NCBI GenBank assembly: GCA_964423835.1
Contig: CAYRGJ010000014.1
Span: 1-64,000, forward strand
Origin: JAFGCL01 sp964423835
GTDB lineage: Bacteria > Chloroflexota > Dehalococcoidia > UBA2247 > RBG-13-53-26
DNA length: 64,000 nucleotides
Reading direction: 5' to 3'
Shown here: piece by piece, positions 1-8,928 of the stretch
How the letters are laid out: each line of letters opens with the position of its first letter
Position numbering within the stretch: the stretch's first letter is position 1
Translations under genes and position numbers: made by a program
The notes under the pieces: generated by a model
Seen by the model: only the letters and a program-made list of their open reading frames with translations
Databases searched by the model: none
What the model was told of the DNA's origin: nothing

Positions 1-85
1 GAGAGTACGGGGTCCTGGCTCATGTTTACGTTTCCTCCTGTATCCCAGCGTTTGCCGAGTACCCAACCATGTCGCCGATAAGGCC

Positions 86-1522
86 CTAGTCACACCTCTG
101 GTCGACCGCGGACAGACCGTAGTCCAGCGCTTCGCAGGCCATGTCCAGCAGCTCCTTCGGGGTGGTGCAGTTGGGGGCGATGATGGATGCATTGGGGGGG
201 AAAGGCCCGATGTTGACGCCCTTCTCCGCTGCCTTGCGGGTGATCGTGAAAGACGGCCAGCCGGCCCACAGCCTCCCGGCGCTCTCCGTATTCCGGTCCG
301 CCTTTATGAACGGCTCGCGGGTCTCCCGGTTCTTGACCAGCTCCACCACCCAGAAGCACCCCCTGCCGGATATCTGGCCGACGCACTTGTGCCGTTTCTC
401 CATGTCCTTCAACCTGGGGCGCAGGTATTCCCCCACGGCGATGGCCTTCTCGATGCACCCTTCCTGCAGCATGTTGTCCAGATTGGCTTCCACCGCGGCC
501 ATGACCAGGGGGTGGGCGAAGAACGTCCCGCCCGTGTTCCAGCGGCTCTGGCCGAAGAAGTCCGCGATCTCCCTGCTGACCACCACGCCGCCCACCGGCA
601 GCTGGGAGCTGCTGACGCTCTTGCCGATGGCCATGATGTCGGGTGTGGCCCCGCCGTACGCCTGGTATCCGAACCAGGACCCCAGACGGCCGATCCCCAT
701 CATGACTTCGTCATCGATCCAGAGTATGCCCAGCTCCCGCGTCAGCTGCCGCAGCTGTGGGAAGTACTCGGGGGCGGGTTCGATGGCCGCCGTGCCGTAC
801 ATGGTCTCGGTGATAATGGCCGCCACAGTCTCCACGCCGACGGACCTGATGATGCTTTCAGCGGCATGGATGCAGGGCAGTCTGCCGCCGGCCATCTTGC
901 AGCCGGGATACCTCTGCCCCAGGCTGCACCGGTAGCAGTTGTGGCCCGGGACGACAAACGTCGCACCTCCCTTGCCCGGGACATCCCGGACCCAGAGGGG
1001 CTCGCCGGCCGAGCACAGGTTGTGAGACGAGAAGCGGATGCGGGTGCAGGCGTCCGCGCCGGCCGTCCAGCCGTGATACTCCCACTCGCGAGTGCCCACA
1101 TTGGGCCGGTTGGCATGCAGCCTGGCTATCTGCAGGGCCAGCTCAGAGGCTTCGCTGCCCGATCCCACCCAGCGCACGGCCCCGGCCCAGTTGTCCGGCC
1201 CCAGGATGTCTTCGATCAGCAGCTTCGACGCCCTGGCTTTGTACCGGTTGGTGGTCCCGCCCTCGCCCACGAACCCGAAATCAGCGCAGGCCTGTGTCAC
1301 CGCCGCCAGTACCTTCGGGTGGCGCAGCCCGTTGATGCACGAGAAGTTCCCGCTCATCATGTCCAGCATCCTGGTGCCGTCGGAGTAGTAGATGAAATTC
1401 TCGTCCACGCGCTCGACGTACTGGATGGCTCTGCTCAGCTCCTTCACCGTGGAGACCTGGTGCAGGGAGTACTTCACGTCCCATTCCCTGCAGAGCTCCG
1501 GGGTGATCTCCTGCTTGGTCAT
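86..1522 (-). CDS. Class III PLP-dependent aminotransferase
   Basis: This 478-residue fold-type I enzyme would move an amino group from an amino acid or amine to a 2-oxo acid or aldehyde in the cytoplasm. The PLP site is clear: Asp270-Asp271-Glu272 in the block before GIGRLG, and the Schiff-base lysine Lys301 in GKSVSSSQLPVG. A cysteine cluster (Cys196, Cys199, Cys208, Cys217; CYRC...PGC...PC) lies in the large domain. Similar clusters occur, from memory, in some archaeal and thermophile class III enzymes, and it may bind metal. It is the last gene of the liv run, 52 nt after livM, so it probably acts on whatever that transporter imports. Family membership is firm. The substrate (GABA-, ornithine- or beta-alanine-like, or glutamate-1-semialdehyde-like) is not. 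Confidence 0.85.
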   Translation of the reverse strand: MTKQEITPELCREWDVKYSLHQVSTVKELSRAIQYVERVDENFIYYSDGTRMLDMMSGNFSCINGLRHPKVLAAVTQACADFGFVGEGGTTNRYKARASKLLIEDILGPDNWAGAVRWVGSGSEASELALQIARLHANRPNVGTREWEYHGWTAGADACTRIRFSSHNLCSAGEPLWVRDVPGKGGATFVVPGHNCYRCSLGQRYPGCKMAGGRLPCIHAAESIIRSVGVETVAAIITETMYGTAAIEPAPEYFPQLRQLTRELGILWIDDEVMMGIGRLGSWFGYQAYGGATPDIMAIGKSVSSSQLPVGGVVVSREIADFFGQSRWNTGGTFFAHPLVMAAVEANLDNMLQEGCIEKAIAVGEYLRPRLKDMEKRHKCVGQISGRGCFWVVELVKNRETREPFIKADRNTESAGRLWAGWPSFTITRKAAEKGVNIGPFPPNASIIAPNCTTPKELLDMACEALDYGLSAVDQRCD

Positions 1523-1574
1523 TCGCTTTCACTCCTTCTCCCATTCGGGTGTGTCGGGATATGCCCGGTCACCT

Positions 1575-2600
1575 TCATGCTCCCTCGGTTTCCGCGGCCG
1601 GCCCGCTGGCGGCCGGCGGACGCGGCGCGGCCCTGGAGGCCCGCCAGGCCCGGTACTTCTGGGGCCACAGCAGGATGCCGACGCCGACGAAGCGCAGCAT
1701 CAGCAGCATCACCAGGCCGTAGAGCAGCATCTCGATCCCCGGGAACTGGGAGCCGAACTCCCGCCGGGCCACCCAGACCAGGGGTATCATTATGGCCGGC
1801 CCCACCACCGGTCCCCAGATGGTCCCCACCCCGCCGATGTAAACCATCAGGGAAACGGGCACGATGGTCTCGGGGCCGATCAGCGGCATGGCCTTGACGT
1901 AGTGAGAGTACTGGGCCCAGAAGGTGCCCGCCACGGAGAACAGGACGGCACTGATGACAAAGACAGCCATCCTGGTCCCCAGGAGGCTCACGCCGTAGAG
2001 CGAGGCCAGGCGGGCGTTCTGGGCGCTGGAACGCAGGCGCAGGCCCAGCCTGGACTTCATGACCAGGTGCGTGATCAGGATCGCGGCTGCGGCAAGTGCC
2101 AGGATGATGTAGTAGTAGGGCTGCGGGCTCACCCACTGGTAGTTCCAGGCGTTGTCGGTCATGGGCGGCGTGATGGACAGCCCCCTGGAGCCGCCGATGG
2201 AGGTGATGGAGGATACGATGAACACGGCGATCATGGCGAAGGCCAGGGTCATGGCCGCGAAGGAGACGAAGGAGATCGTCCCCCGCAGGATGAGCCACCC
2301 GGTGGGCAGGGCCAGGATGACCGTCAGGGCCATGCCGGCCAGCATCCCCAGCCAGGGGCTGATCCCGTAGTGGAGCCAGAGCAGGGTCGAGGTATAGGCG
2401 CCCGCCCCTAAGAAGAGCCCGTGCATCAGCGAGAACAGGTGGCCGCGCAGCAGCAGGTGCCAGGCGCAGCCCATGAAGATGATCCACAGCATGTAGATGA
2501 GCATCTTGAGCCAGTAGGTGCTCACCAGGTAGGGGGCCACGAGCAGGAGCACGAAAGAAGCGGCGCCAACCGCGGCGTAGATAATGCTTCTCTTAGTCAT
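1575..2600 (-). CDS. livM: Branched-chain amino acid type ABC transporter permease LivM
   Basis: This inner-membrane permease has 341 residues and about nine hydrophobic segments, with the family motif GGVGTIWGPVVGPA near the C-terminal third. It would pair with LivH to form the channel of a hydrophobic or polar amino acid uptake (HAAT) system. The ATG at 2600 overlaps the livH stop in an ATGA arrangement, so the two are translationally coupled. A longer upstream reading would extend into livH with non-membrane sequence and is rejected. The C-terminal tail is rich in Ala, Pro and Arg and is probably cytoplasmic. Confidence 0.9.
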   Translation of the reverse strand: MTKRSIIYAAVGAASFVLLLVAPYLVSTYWLKMLIYMLWIIFMGCAWHLLLRGHLFSLMHGLFLGAGAYTSTLLWLHYGISPWLGMLAGMALTVILALPTGWLILRGTISFVSFAAMTLAFAMIAVFIVSSITSIGGSRGLSITPPMTDNAWNYQWVSPQPYYYIILALAAAAILITHLVMKSRLGLRLRSSAQNARLASLYGVSLLGTRMAVFVISAVLFSVAGTFWAQYSHYVKAMPLIGPETIVPVSLMVYIGGVGTIWGPVVGPAIMIPLVWVARREFGSQFPGIEMLLYGLVMLLMLRFVGVGILLWPQKYRAWRASRAAPRPPAASGPAAETEGA

Positions 2601-3454
2601 CTTCTGGCGAACAACCCTTCCGGTTTGAATAACAGGACGGCGATGAAGGCGGCGTACGGCAGGACCGGGGCCATGGCCGCTCCCAGGTAGTAGTCGCCGA
2701 CGGCCTGCAGGATCCCGATGATGAAGGCCGCCCCCAGCGACCCCACGAAGCTGCCCAGACCTCCCAGCGTGCAGACCACGAAGGCAAACAGGAGCAGCGA
2801 CGACCCCTTGAACGCGTCCACGGACCATATGGGCGCGATCAGGGCGGCGGCGATGGCCACCAGCGCGAAAGCCACCCCGAAGACCAGGGCCTGTACCTTC
2901 CGGGCATCTATGCCCATCAGGCCGGCCATTTCGGTGTTCTCGGCGATGGCGCGCACCGAGCGGCCAAACGAGGTCCTGGTCAGCACGAACTGCAGCACCA
3001 GCGTCACCACCACGCTGACCGCCGCCGCGATGATGTAGGAGACTGGGATCACCAGGTCCCCGGCGGCGATGGACTTGCCGCCCACCACCGAGGGCGTCGA
3101 GACCGAGTCGGCGCCGTACACGGCATCCAGGCTGCTCTCGATGATCCAGGATATCCCCAGGAAGCCCATGAACACCCCCGAGGCGCTGGAGATCATGAGG
3201 GGCCGGAAGAGGAAATGGTAGATGGGTATGGACACCAGGAAGAAGACCGGCGCCACGATGAGCATCGACACGTACGGGTCCAGCTTCAGGCTGAGGTGCA
3301 TGCTGTACATGGCGAACAGGGCGATCACCAGGAAATCGCCGTGGGCCACCTGGAACTCCTTGGTCACGGAGTAGATCAGGGTCAGCCCGGAGGCGAACAG
3401 GGCGTACACCCCTCCCACCGCCACGCCGAATATTAGTATCTGGATCAGCTCCAA
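2597..3454 (-). CDS. livH: Branched-chain amino acid type ABC transporter permease LivH
   Basis: This 285-residue inner-membrane permease carries the LivH N-terminal pattern GVAVGGVYALFASGLTLIYS and ends in the usual KPEGLFARR tail. The start is TTG at 3454, preceded by GGAG. It lies 58 nt after livF and overlaps livM by 4 nt. The order livG-livF-livH-livM on the minus strand, with binding proteins upstream, gives a complete uptake system. HAAT family systems carry amino acids, amides, urea or aromatic acids, so the substrate is open. Confidence 0.9.
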   Translation of the reverse strand: MELIQILIFGVAVGGVYALFASGLTLIYSVTKEFQVAHGDFLVIALFAMYSMHLSLKLDPYVSMLIVAPVFFLVSIPIYHFLFRPLMISSASGVFMGFLGISWIIESSLDAVYGADSVSTPSVVGGKSIAAGDLVIPVSYIIAAAVSVVVTLVLQFVLTRTSFGRSVRAIAENTEMAGLMGIDARKVQALVFGVAFALVAIAAALIAPIWSVDAFKGSSLLLFAFVVCTLGGLGSFVGSLGAAFIIGILQAVGDYYLGAAMAPVLPYAAFIAVLLFKPEGLFARR

Positions 3455-3512
3455 CCCGGTCTCCTCTTCGTCATTGCCATCACCGCTCGAGTCCCTTGCT
3501 CCCTCATGCCGC

Positions 3513-4244
3513 TCAGATGGTCAGGTAGCGCTTCTGCACGAAATCTGACCTCTTGATGTCGGCGGGCGGCCCTTCCAGGATCACCCGGCCCTGGTCCATG
3601 ACGTAGACCCAGTCGGCCACCTCCAGCGCCGCCGCCACGTTGTGCTCGACGAGCAGGATGGACAGCCCGCCGTCGCGCAGGTCTGTGGCGATGCTCATCA
3701 CGTTGTCGATGGCCAGCGGCGCCAGCCCCTGCAACGGCTCGTCCATGACCAGGAGCTTCGGTTTGGCCACCAGGGAACGGGCCACCGCCAGCAGCGAGGC
3801 CTCGCCGCCGCTTAAGTGGCGCGCCAGGTTGCGCTCCCTGGTCTTCAATATGGGGAACCTCTCCTGCATCGCAGTGATGTCCTTCTCCTTTTCGTCCCGG
3901 CTGTCCCCCCGGCGCATCAGGGTGCCCAGCTGGAGGTTCTCCAGGACGCTCATGTCCGCGAAGAGCCCCCGCCCCTCCGGGATCTGGACCAGCCCCATGC
4001 GGGCGATCTGGCAGGGAGGGCGGCCGTCTATCCTTTCGCCCTGGAACCAGCATTCCCCGGCGGCGAGCCTGGCCACCCCCGATATGGCCCGGAGCACGCT
4101 GGTCTTGCCGGCCCCGTTGAGGCCGATGAGGGCCACCAGCTTGCCCTGCGGGACGCCCAGGGAGACCCCGTTGACGGCCCGCACCGAGCCGTAGCACACG
4201 GTCAGGTCCCTGACCGACAGGAAGGCGCCTGCCGCGTCAGCCAT
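3513..4244 (-). CDS. livF: ABC transporter ATP-binding protein LivF
   Basis: A 243-residue nucleotide-binding subunit. It has Walker A GLNGAGKTS, the LivF-typical EGRGLF block, signature LSGGE, Walker B LLVMDEP and the switch histidine in LLVEHN. The chosen ATG at 4244 overlaps the end of livG by 8 nt. A 24-codon longer reading would run into livG without family similarity. It pairs with LivG to energise the LivHM channel. Confidence 0.9.
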   Translation of the reverse strand: MADAAGAFLSVRDLTVCYGSVRAVNGVSLGVPQGKLVALIGLNGAGKTSVLRAISGVARLAAGECWFQGERIDGRPPCQIARMGLVQIPEGRGLFADMSVLENLQLGTLMRRGDSRDEKEKDITAMQERFPILKTRERNLARHLSGGEASLLAVARSLVAKPKLLVMDEPLQGLAPLAIDNVMSIATDLRDGGLSILLVEHNVAAALEVADWVYVMDQGRVILEGPPADIKRSDFVQKRYLTI

Positions 4245-4950
4245 CTGCCCGCCTGCCCAGGTAGATCTCCAGCACCTGCTCATTGTGCTGCACCTCCCAT
4301 GGCGTCCCTTCGGCAATCTTGGCCCCCGAGCTCAGCACGATAACCCGGCCGCAGAGGCCGAAGAGAGGGCCCAGGCGGTGTTCGATGATCACCGTGGTGG
4401 TCCCGGCGGCCTGGGCCTGAAGGACGAGCTGCGCCGTGAGGTTTATCCTCTCGGCGGACAGGCCGGTGAACGGCTCGTCCAGCAGCAGCATCTTGGGACG
4501 GGTCACCATCGCCTGGCCGATGGCGACCATCCGCTGGTCCGCGAAGGAGACCCCGGTTATGACAGTGTGCGCCAGGGCTTCGAGCCCCAGGGTCTTCAGC
4601 ATCTCGTCCGCGCGCTGGTGTGCCTCAGCCATAGGCATGTGGCACACCAGCGGCAGAAGAATGCTTTCGTGCACGGTAAAGGCGGCGAAGTACTCTGTCT
4701 TCTGGCACGACCGGCTCAGGCCCATCCTGGCTATCTGATGGCACTTGAGGCCGTCTATGCGCCTGCCATCGAAAACCACCTTGCCCTTCTGGGGCCGGTA
4801 GAAGCCGCTGATCACCTCGAACAGCGTCGACTTGCCGGAGCCGTTGGGGCCGATGACGCCGAGTATCTCGCCCGGTGCGACGCGGAACGAGACATCGTCC
4901 ACGGCCACCACCTGGCCGAAGGTCTTGGTCACATTCTCGACTGACAGCAT
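4237..4950 (-). CDS. livG: ABC transporter ATP-binding protein LivG
   Basis: A 237-residue nucleotide-binding subunit with Walker A GPNGSGKST, Walker B MLLLDEP and switch histidine IIEHR. The signature loop, normally SYGQQ or LSGGQ in LivG, reads VSFADQ here. The two glycines are lost, so ATPase cooperation may depend on the intact signature of LivF. The start is ATG at 4950. The sequence just upstream of this start is repeated 1.33 kb away, behind the second binding-protein gene, which marks the edge of a tandem duplication. The gene overlaps livF by 8 nt. Confidence 0.87.
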   Translation of the reverse strand: MLSVENVTKTFGQVVAVDDVSFRVAPGEILGVIGPNGSGKSTLFEVISGFYRPQKGKVVFDGRRIDGLKCHQIARMGLSRSCQKTEYFAAFTVHESILLPLVCHMPMAEAHQRADEMLKTLGLEALAHTVITGVSFADQRMVAIGQAMVTRPKMLLLDEPFTGLSAERINLTAQLVLQAQAAGTTTVIIEHRLGPLFGLCGRVIVLSSGAKIAEGTPWEVQHNEQVLEIYLGRRADG

Positions 4951-4990
4951 TCGCTTTACCCAGCAGAGCCTTCGTTCGCCATACTGCTCG
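4947..4990. repeat. Direct repeat copy A (downstream of binding protein 1, at livG start)
   Basis: About 44 bp spanning the livG start codon and the spacer to binding protein 1. It is nearly identical to 6278-6321, with one visible C/T difference in the part compared. It is the downstream boundary of the tandem duplication that made the two binding-protein genes. Confidence 0.9.
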
Positions 4991-4993
4991 CAA

Positions 4994-6250
4994 CTACTTG
5001 AACTGGGCCGTGGATGTGTCGAACCTCTCCGGGGCCACCACGTGGCACTCGTCGGCCTGCCACTGTGCAATGAAGTAGCCCTGGTCGACCGGCTCGTGCC
5101 TGTCGTTGAACCTCAGGCCCGGCGCGAAGTTGGCCATGATCAGGTCGGCATCGTCTTCCTTGAGGTTGACCGTGGACAGGGCGTCGTTGATCTTCTCCGG
5201 CTCTCCCGACTTGGCATCGGAGATGGCGCGGAGGACCAGGTACCCCGCCTGGCCGCCCACGATGGCCAGGCCGTAGGAGCCCGCTCCGTTAACCGCTTCG
5301 TACTTGTCCTTGAAGTCGATGGTGTTCTGGAAGCCGCTGGTGTAGACCATGGAGCAGGTGGTGAACTGGCCGCCGGCCTTGAGGGTCCTCCCGGCGACGT
5401 CCTCGCCGATCATGTCTATGTGGGACTGCCAGTTCAGGTTCAGCCACAGTCCGTACTCCGGCACGTAGTTCAGCCGGTCCAGGGCCTTGAGCAGGTCGGT
5501 CTGGGAGTATGGGTCCGTGAAAGCCAGGAAGACATCCGGGTTGGCCTGTTTCAGCTTCAGGGCATAGCTGTCCCATGAACTGACGCCGAAGGTGTGCGTT
5601 TCATCAAAGACCAGGGACAGGCCCTTGGCCGTGAAGGCCGGCAGAAGGATGTCGCTCTTGTTCTTCAGCATGTCCGCGGCCTGGTAGGTCAGCAGCCCCA
5701 CGGTCTTGGGGTCCTTCCCCCAGTCGTCCTTAAGCCTGGTCAGGAAGCGCACGAAGGCCTCCCCCATGCCGGGATAGCTGGAGCTGGAGTTGCCCGCCCA
5801 GAAGTAGTCGTAGCCCTTGGCGGTGACGGCGCTGTCATAGCTTCCCGTGGCTATGACGGGCACCTTGAGCTGGTCCGCCAGCGGCGCCGCCTGGGCCTGG
5901 GAGACCTCGTCCGAGCCTATGACTACCGCCGCCACGCCCTCCTCGGTGATCAGCCTCTCCACCTCGCTGGCGGTTATGGTGGCGTCGCCCTTGTCATCCA
6001 CCACGGTGAGCTCCAGCGTGGCCCCGCCCAGGGCCTTTATCCCGCCGGCGTCATTCACCTCGTCAACCACGAACTCGAGCCCCTTTTTGGTCTCAGTGCC
6101 CACCGTGCCCAGGTATCCGCTCAGCGGCAGCACGGCGCCGATCTTGACCACCTCAGTCGACGACCCTTCGTCGTCACCGCCGCACCCGATGCTTCCCAGG
6201 GCCAGTGACACTAGCAGGAGCAATGCCAGTACTATGCTCGCCTTCTTCAT
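4994..6250 (-). CDS. ABC transporter substrate-binding lipoprotein (copy 1)
   Basis: A 418-residue periplasmic-binding protein of the LivJ/LivK (Peripla_BP_6) family. The lipoprotein signal peptide ends in a lipobox with Cys23 (LGSIGC), followed by the family opening VKIGAVLPLSGYLG. It would capture the substrate outside the cell and deliver it to LivHM. It starts with ATG after a GAGGG ribosome site. It is a close tandem paralogue of 6329-7582: roughly four fifths of residues match and the signal peptides are identical. Most differences lie in the mature lobes, which suggests altered ligand range after duplication. Confidence 0.9.
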   Translation of the reverse strand: MKKASIVLALLLLVSLALGSIGCGGDDEGSSTEVVKIGAVLPLSGYLGTVGTETKKGLEFVVDEVNDAGGIKALGGATLELTVVDDKGDATITASEVERLITEEGVAAVVIGSDEVSQAQAAPLADQLKVPVIATGSYDSAVTAKGYDYFWAGNSSSSYPGMGEAFVRFLTRLKDDWGKDPKTVGLLTYQAADMLKNKSDILLPAFTAKGLSLVFDETHTFGVSSWDSYALKLKQANPDVFLAFTDPYSQTDLLKALDRLNYVPEYGLWLNLNWQSHIDMIGEDVAGRTLKAGGQFTTCSMVYTSGFQNTIDFKDKYEAVNGAGSYGLAIVGGQAGYLVLRAISDAKSGEPEKINDALSTVNLKEDDADLIMANFAPGLRFNDRHEPVDQGYFIAQWQADECHVVAPERFDTSTAQFK

Positions 6251-6277
6251 TCACTTACCCTCTCTCCAAGCTTTCGT

Positions 6278-6321
6278 GCATTCGCTTTACCCAGCAGAGC
6301 CTTCGTTCGCCATACTGTTCG
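6278..6321. repeat. Direct repeat copy B (between the two binding-protein genes)
   Basis: This matches 4947-4990, including a vestigial ATG at 6279-6281 in the position of the livG start codon. Similarity stops immediately after that codon. It is the internal junction of a duplication about 1.33 kb long. Confidence 0.9.
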
Positions 6322-6328
6322 TGTTCCA

Positions 6329-7582
6329 CTAGAACCGGGCCGTGGAGGTGCTGAAATTCTCCGGGGCCACCACGTGGCAATTGCCGTCCTGCCACTGGGC
6401 AATGAAGAACTCCTGGTTGACCGGATCGTTCTTATCATTGAACGTCAGGTTCGGCGCGAAGCCGGGCATGACGAGCCCGGCATCCGCTTCCTTGAGCTCC
6501 AGGCTGCCCAGGGCATCGTTGATCTTCTCCGGTTCTCCGGACTTGGCATCGGAGATGGCCTTGAGGATCAGGTACCCCGCCTGGCCGCCCACGATGGCCA
6601 GGCCGTAGGAGCCCGCCCCGTTGACCGCTTCGTACTTCTCCCTGAAGTCGATGGTGTTCTGGAAGCCGCAGGTGTACACGATGGAGGCAGTGGTGAACTG
6701 GCCGCCCCTCTGGAGGGTCCTCCCGGCAATGTCCGCCCCTATCATGTCTATGTTGCTCTGCCAGTTCAGGGCCAGCCACAGCCCGTACTTTGGCATGTAG
6801 TTCAGGCGGTCCAGGGCCTTGAGCAGGTCCACCTCGGAGTATGGGTCCGTGGAGGCCAGGAGCAAGTCGGGGTTGGCCTGCTTGAGCTTCAGGGCATAGC
6901 TGTCCCAGGAGCTGACGCCGAAGGAGTGTGTTTCATCAAAGACCACCGTCAGTCCCCTGGCCGTGACGGCCGGCAGGATGACGTCGCTCTTATTCTTCAG
7001 CATGTCAGTGGCCTGGTAGGTCAGAAGGCCCACGGTCTTGGGATCCTTCCCCCAATCATCGATAAGCCTGGTCAGGAAGCGCTCGAAGGTCTGCCCCATG
7101 CCGGGATAGCTGGACGTCGAGCCTCCCCCCCAGAAGTAGTCGTAGCCCATGGCGGTGACGGCGCTGTCATAGCTTCCCGTGGCGATGACGGGCACCTTGT
7201 GCTGTTCGGCCAGCGGCGCCGCCTGGGCCTGGGAGACCTCGTCCGAGCCTATGACCACTACCGCCACGCCCTCCTCGGTGATCAGCCGCTCCACCTCGCT
7301 GGCGGTTATGGTGGCATCGGCCTTGTCGTCCACTACGATGAGCTCCAGCCTGGCCCCGCCCAGGGCCTCTATCCCGCCGGCGTCATTCACTTCGTCAACC
7401 ACGAACTGGAGCCCGTTCCTGGTCTGGGTGCCAATCGTGCCCAGGTATCCGCTGAGCGGCAGCACGGCGCCGATCTTGACCACACCGGTCGAGGTCCCTC
7501 CCTCATCGCCGCCGCACCCTATGCTTCCCAGGGCCAGTGACACTAGCAGGAGCAATGCCAGTACTATGCTAGCCTTCTTCAC
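6329..7582 (-). CDS. ABC transporter substrate-binding lipoprotein (copy 2)
   Basis: A 417-residue paralogue of the neighbouring binding protein, with the same lipoprotein signal peptide (Cys23) and the LivJ-type fold. It starts with GTG, whereas copy 1 uses ATG. Substitutions relative to copy 1 include stretches near residues 50-60, 150-170 and 240-300, which in this fold border the inter-lobe cleft. It is the first transport gene after the CoA-transferase, 85 nt away. Two receptors feeding one LivGFHM channel would broaden the substrates taken up. Confidence 0.9.
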   Translation of the reverse strand: MKKASIVLALLLLVSLALGSIGCGGDEGGTSTGVVKIGAVLPLSGYLGTIGTQTRNGLQFVVDEVNDAGGIEALGGARLELIVVDDKADATITASEVERLITEEGVAVVVIGSDEVSQAQAAPLAEQHKVPVIATGSYDSAVTAMGYDYFWGGGSTSSYPGMGQTFERFLTRLIDDWGKDPKTVGLLTYQATDMLKNKSDVILPAVTARGLTVVFDETHSFGVSSWDSYALKLKQANPDLLLASTDPYSEVDLLKALDRLNYMPKYGLWLALNWQSNIDMIGADIAGRTLQRGGQFTTASIVYTCGFQNTIDFREKYEAVNGAGSYGLAIVGGQAGYLILKAISDAKSGEPEKINDALGSLELKEADAGLVMPGFAPNLTFNDKNDPVNQEFFIAQWQDGNCHVVAPENFSTSTARF

Positions 7583-7667
7583 TTACTGTACCCCTCTCTT
7601 TCCGAAATGTTCTTCGACGGTACTCTTGTGCCCGTTGCTCACCCCAAAAGCGCCGATAAGACCCGGC

Positions 7668-8873
7668 CTATATCACCTCCCTCTCCCGGAGTCCGGCTAT
7701 GTCCTCCCATTCATAACCCAGCTCCAGGAGCACCTCCTCCGTGTGCTCGCCCAGTATGGGGCAGGGCCGGGTGAGCGCGGCCCCGGTCTCTCCGAAACGC
7801 CAGGGTATCCCCACCACCGTTTCGGGGCCGTACCTGGGGTTGTCATAGTCGATGATGTAGCTGTTGGCCCGGGCCTGGGTGTCGGCGGCCAGGTCCGGCA
7901 GCCTCTGCACCTCGGCGTGCGCCAGCCCGGCCTTCTTCAGGAGCGCCACCCACTCCGCCCTGGTCTTCCGGAGCATGATCCGGCGCATGATGGGCAGGAC
8001 CTCCGGTGTCTTCTGGATGACGGTGAACAGGTCCTTGAACCGGGGATCATTTCGCACGCTGTCCTCCACCTGCGCGCAGTCACAGAAGGCGGGCCAGAAG
8101 CGGTCGTACTGGTTCATCGCCAGGTAGAGCCAAAGGCCGTCCTGGCACTCGTAGAAGTAGTAGAGCGGGTTCTGCATCCACTGGTTGGCCGGATCGTTGG
8201 CTGGGTCCACCCCGTTTGACAGGGCGTAGCTGACGGCATACCTGGACATGGAGATGCTCGAGCCGAATATGGAGGTGTCGATCCGCTGCCCTTTCCCCGT
8301 CTGGCCCCTGGCATTGAGCGCCGCCAGGATACCTATTGCCAGGAAGACCGCCCCCGACATGTCGGCAAAACCGATCGGCGGAGGCTCCACGGGCTTTTCC
8401 GTGCCCATGGTTAGCGTGTACATGAGGCCGGCCCGGGCCATGGCTGCGGCGTCGAAGCCGGGCTGCTCGGCGTCAGGTCCCGCCGGCCCCCAGGTGGACG
8501 CCTGGCCATAGATCAGCCCGGGGTTGATGGCCGAGAGGCTGCCGTAGTCCAGGCCCAGCCTGGCCGCCGGCCCCGAGCGGAAGCTGTGTATGAAGATATC
8601 GGACCTCTTCACCATGTCGCCAATGATGTTCCTGGCCTCCGGCCTCTTCAGGTTCAGGGTCATGCCGCGCTTGTTGCGGTTGACCACCTCGTAGGTGACG
8701 TTTCGCCTGCCCTCATAGAAAGCGCCCGTGAGCCCCAGGAGCGGATCGCCGGTTATGCGTTCTTCCACCTTGATCACATCGGCGCCTAGCTCCCCCAGGA
8801 TGCAGGCCGCGGCTGGGCCCTGCAGCCACCAGCTGCAGTCGATGACGCGGAGACCTTCTAGCGGACCCTTCAT
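7668..8873 (-). CDS. Family III (CaiB/BaiF) acyl-CoA transferase
   Basis: A 401-residue transferase that moves CoA between carboxylic acids through an aspartyl-CoA thioester. The N-terminal LEGLRVIDCSWWLQGP block and the putative catalytic Asp141 in GFDAAAMARAG fit the family. It lies between the Lrp-type regulator and the transporter genes on the same strand. In anaerobes such enzymes activate hydroxy acids for 2-hydroxyacyl-CoA dehydratases or carnitine-like acids, and a dehydratase-type pair lies 6.5 kb away. Family is secure; donor and acceptor are unknown. Confidence 0.88.
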   Translation of the reverse strand: MKGPLEGLRVIDCSWWLQGPAAACILGELGADVIKVEERITGDPLLGLTGAFYEGRRNVTYEVVNRNKRGMTLNLKRPEARNIIGDMVKRSDIFIHSFRSGPAARLGLDYGSLSAINPGLIYGQASTWGPAGPDAEQPGFDAAAMARAGLMYTLTMGTEKPVEPPPIGFADMSGAVFLAIGILAALNARGQTGKGQRIDTSIFGSSISMSRYAVSYALSNGVDPANDPANQWMQNPLYYFYECQDGLWLYLAMNQYDRFWPAFCDCAQVEDSVRNDPRFKDLFTVIQKTPEVLPIMRRIMLRKTRAEWVALLKKAGLAHAEVQRLPDLAADTQARANSYIIDYDNPRYGPETVVGIPWRFGETGAALTRPCPILGEHTEEVLLELGYEWEDIAGLREREVI

Positions 8874-8928
8874 TACCGGATACCCCCTTCATTCGGACCG
8901 AATGCCGCAAACGTACCGGGCCTGCTCC

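Noticed and set aside
389..1897. Long plus-strand frames opposite the aminotransferase, liv genes, GRE, proS and others
   Set aside because: They are high-GC shadow frames with Pro/Arg/Gly/Ala-rich or His-rich low-complexity translations and no family motifs.
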